Shown here: one piece after another, positions 63,480-64,000 of the stretch
Numbering within the stretch: position 1 is the first letter of the stretch
Layout of the letters: each line of letters begins with the position of its first letter
Assembly: GCF_018139625.1 (NCBI RefSeq)
Contig: NZ_JAGSOH010000023.1
Span: 1 to 64,000, forward strand
DNA: 64,000 bases
From: Actinospica acidithermotolerans
Lineage (GTDB): Bacteria > Actinomycetota > Actinomycetes > Streptomycetales > Catenulisporaceae
Direction: 5' to 3'
Notes under the pieces: generated by a model
Seen by the model: the letters and a program-made list of their open reading frames with translations, nothing else
What the model was told of the DNA's origin: nothing
Database searches by the model: none
Made by a program: the position numbers and the translations under genes

Positions 63480-63510
63480 AGGTGTAGCTAGAGTGAGCTG
63501 GAGGCTCCCC

Positions 63511-64000
63511 ATGTCCACCATGAAGGCGATCCGTTTCCACGCGTACGGCGATTCCGAGGTGCTGCGCTACGAGGAGGCCGCGAAGCCCGGGCCGGCCGCG
63601 GGCGAAGTGCTCGTCGAGGTCGCGGCGACCTCGTTCAACCCGCTCGACGCCAAGATCCGCGCGGGCTACCTGAGCGGGATCTTCCCGATCGCGCTGCCGC
63701 ACGTCCCGGGCCTCGACGTGGCCGGACGCGTCGCCGCGCTCGGCGAGGGCGCGACCCGCTGGCAGGTCGGCGACCGGGTGTTCGGCTTCGTGCCGATGCT
63801 CGGGGACGGCGCGGCGGCCGAGTTCGTCACGGTGCCGCAGGACGCGCTCGCCGCGGCGCCCGCGAGTATCCCACTGGCGGACGCCGCGGCGGTTCCGGCG
63901 GTCGGCCTGACGGCGTGGCAGGCGCTGTTCGAGCACGCCGGCCTCCAGGCGGGGCAACGGGTTCTGATCAACGGGGCGGGCGGCGGCGTCGGCGGATTCG
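63511..64000 (+). CDS. Zinc-type/quinone oxidoreductase of the MDR superfamily (partial)
   Basis: The frame is open from ATG 63511 to the window end (163 codons), so only the N-terminal part is seen. It has the MDR catalytic-domain pattern (AIRFHAYGDSEVLRYEE, SFNPLDAKIRAGY, PHVPGLDVAGRV) and the beginning of the nucleotide-binding motif NGAGGGVGG. Members reduce quinones or enones with NADPH. TGGAGG precedes the ATG. It is divergent from marR, a common pairing in which the regulator senses reactive quinones or aldehydes. Confidence 0.9.
   Translation, partial: MSTMKAIRFHAYGDSEVLRYEEAAKPGPAAGEVLVEVAATSFNPLDAKIRAGYLSGIFPIALPHVPGLDVAGRVAALGEGATRWQVGDRVFGFVPMLGDGAAAEFVTVPQDALAAAPASIPLADAAAVPAVGLTAWQALFEHAGLQAGQRVLINGAGGGVGGF

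Overview
The window is high-GC actinobacterial chromosome. The GC content is roughly 70%, with strong G/C preference at third codon positions, GTG and TTG starts, and many genes that begin 6-7 nt after a -10-like TANNNT hexamer (probable leaderless mRNAs). The order gltX - cimA - ilvE - leuB - serA - ilvC - ilvN - ilvB - gatB - gatA - gatC - (GGDEF/EAL gene) - ligA - metE-like - mnmA - cysteine desulfurase - etfA - etfB resembles the conserved core region of Streptomyces and relatives. The species cannot be named from the sequence. A Catenulispora/Actinospica-like or other non-Streptomyces relative is plausible because of the extra accessory genes.

Layout. 0-8 kb: rpmB, tRNA-Glu(CTC), a P-loop kinase-like gene, an M3 peptidase, an LCP-family protein, tRNA-Gln(CTG), gltX and a fumarylacetoacetate-hydrolase-family gene. 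8-17 kb: branched-chain amino acid and serine genes (cimA, ilvE, leuB, serA) with an Uma2-type gene and an MFS exporter between them. cimA has its own leader peptide and attenuator. 17-24 kb: DUF2000 and AraC genes, then a complete peptide ABC transporter operon (oppABCDF order). 24-30 kb: ilvBNC operon behind a leader-peptide attenuator, and a membrane PAS-GGDEF protein. 30-33.5 kb: a tightly coupled four-gene operon of single-pass extracytoplasmic proteins of unknown function that look like diverged paralogues. It ends tail-to-tail with gatB, whose 3' end appears to have been replaced.

33.5-42 kb: gatC-gatA-small membrane gene-gatB, a GGDEF/EAL protein with an 87-bp tandem duplication over its 3' end, and ligA. 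42-50 kb: a RelE/ParE-like small gene, a Tat/lipoprotein polysaccharide deacetylase, a MetE-like methionine synthase, two small genes, mnmA, a cysteine desulfurase followed by a probable Uma2 gene remnant, and etfBA. 50-58 kb: an unknown membrane-anchored protein, a small Cys-rich protein and a second peptide ABC transporter with the unusual order permease C - binding protein - permease B - ATPase - ATPase. 58-64 kb: glgX, a divergent three-gene operon with tandem YbjQ-like domains, and a divergent marR/oxidoreductase pair with two palindromic operators; the oxidoreductase gene is cut by the window end.

Two pathways dominate. Branched-chain amino acid synthesis is represented by cimA, ilvB, ilvN, ilvC, leuB and ilvE, with two attenuators. 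The indirect route to Gln-tRNA is represented by tRNA-Gln, a probably non-discriminating GluRS (gltX) and GatCAB; tRNA-Glu is also present. The two tRNA genes share a near-identical promoter layout. Sulfur transfer to tRNA (cysteine desulfurase plus MnmA) is a third functional pair.
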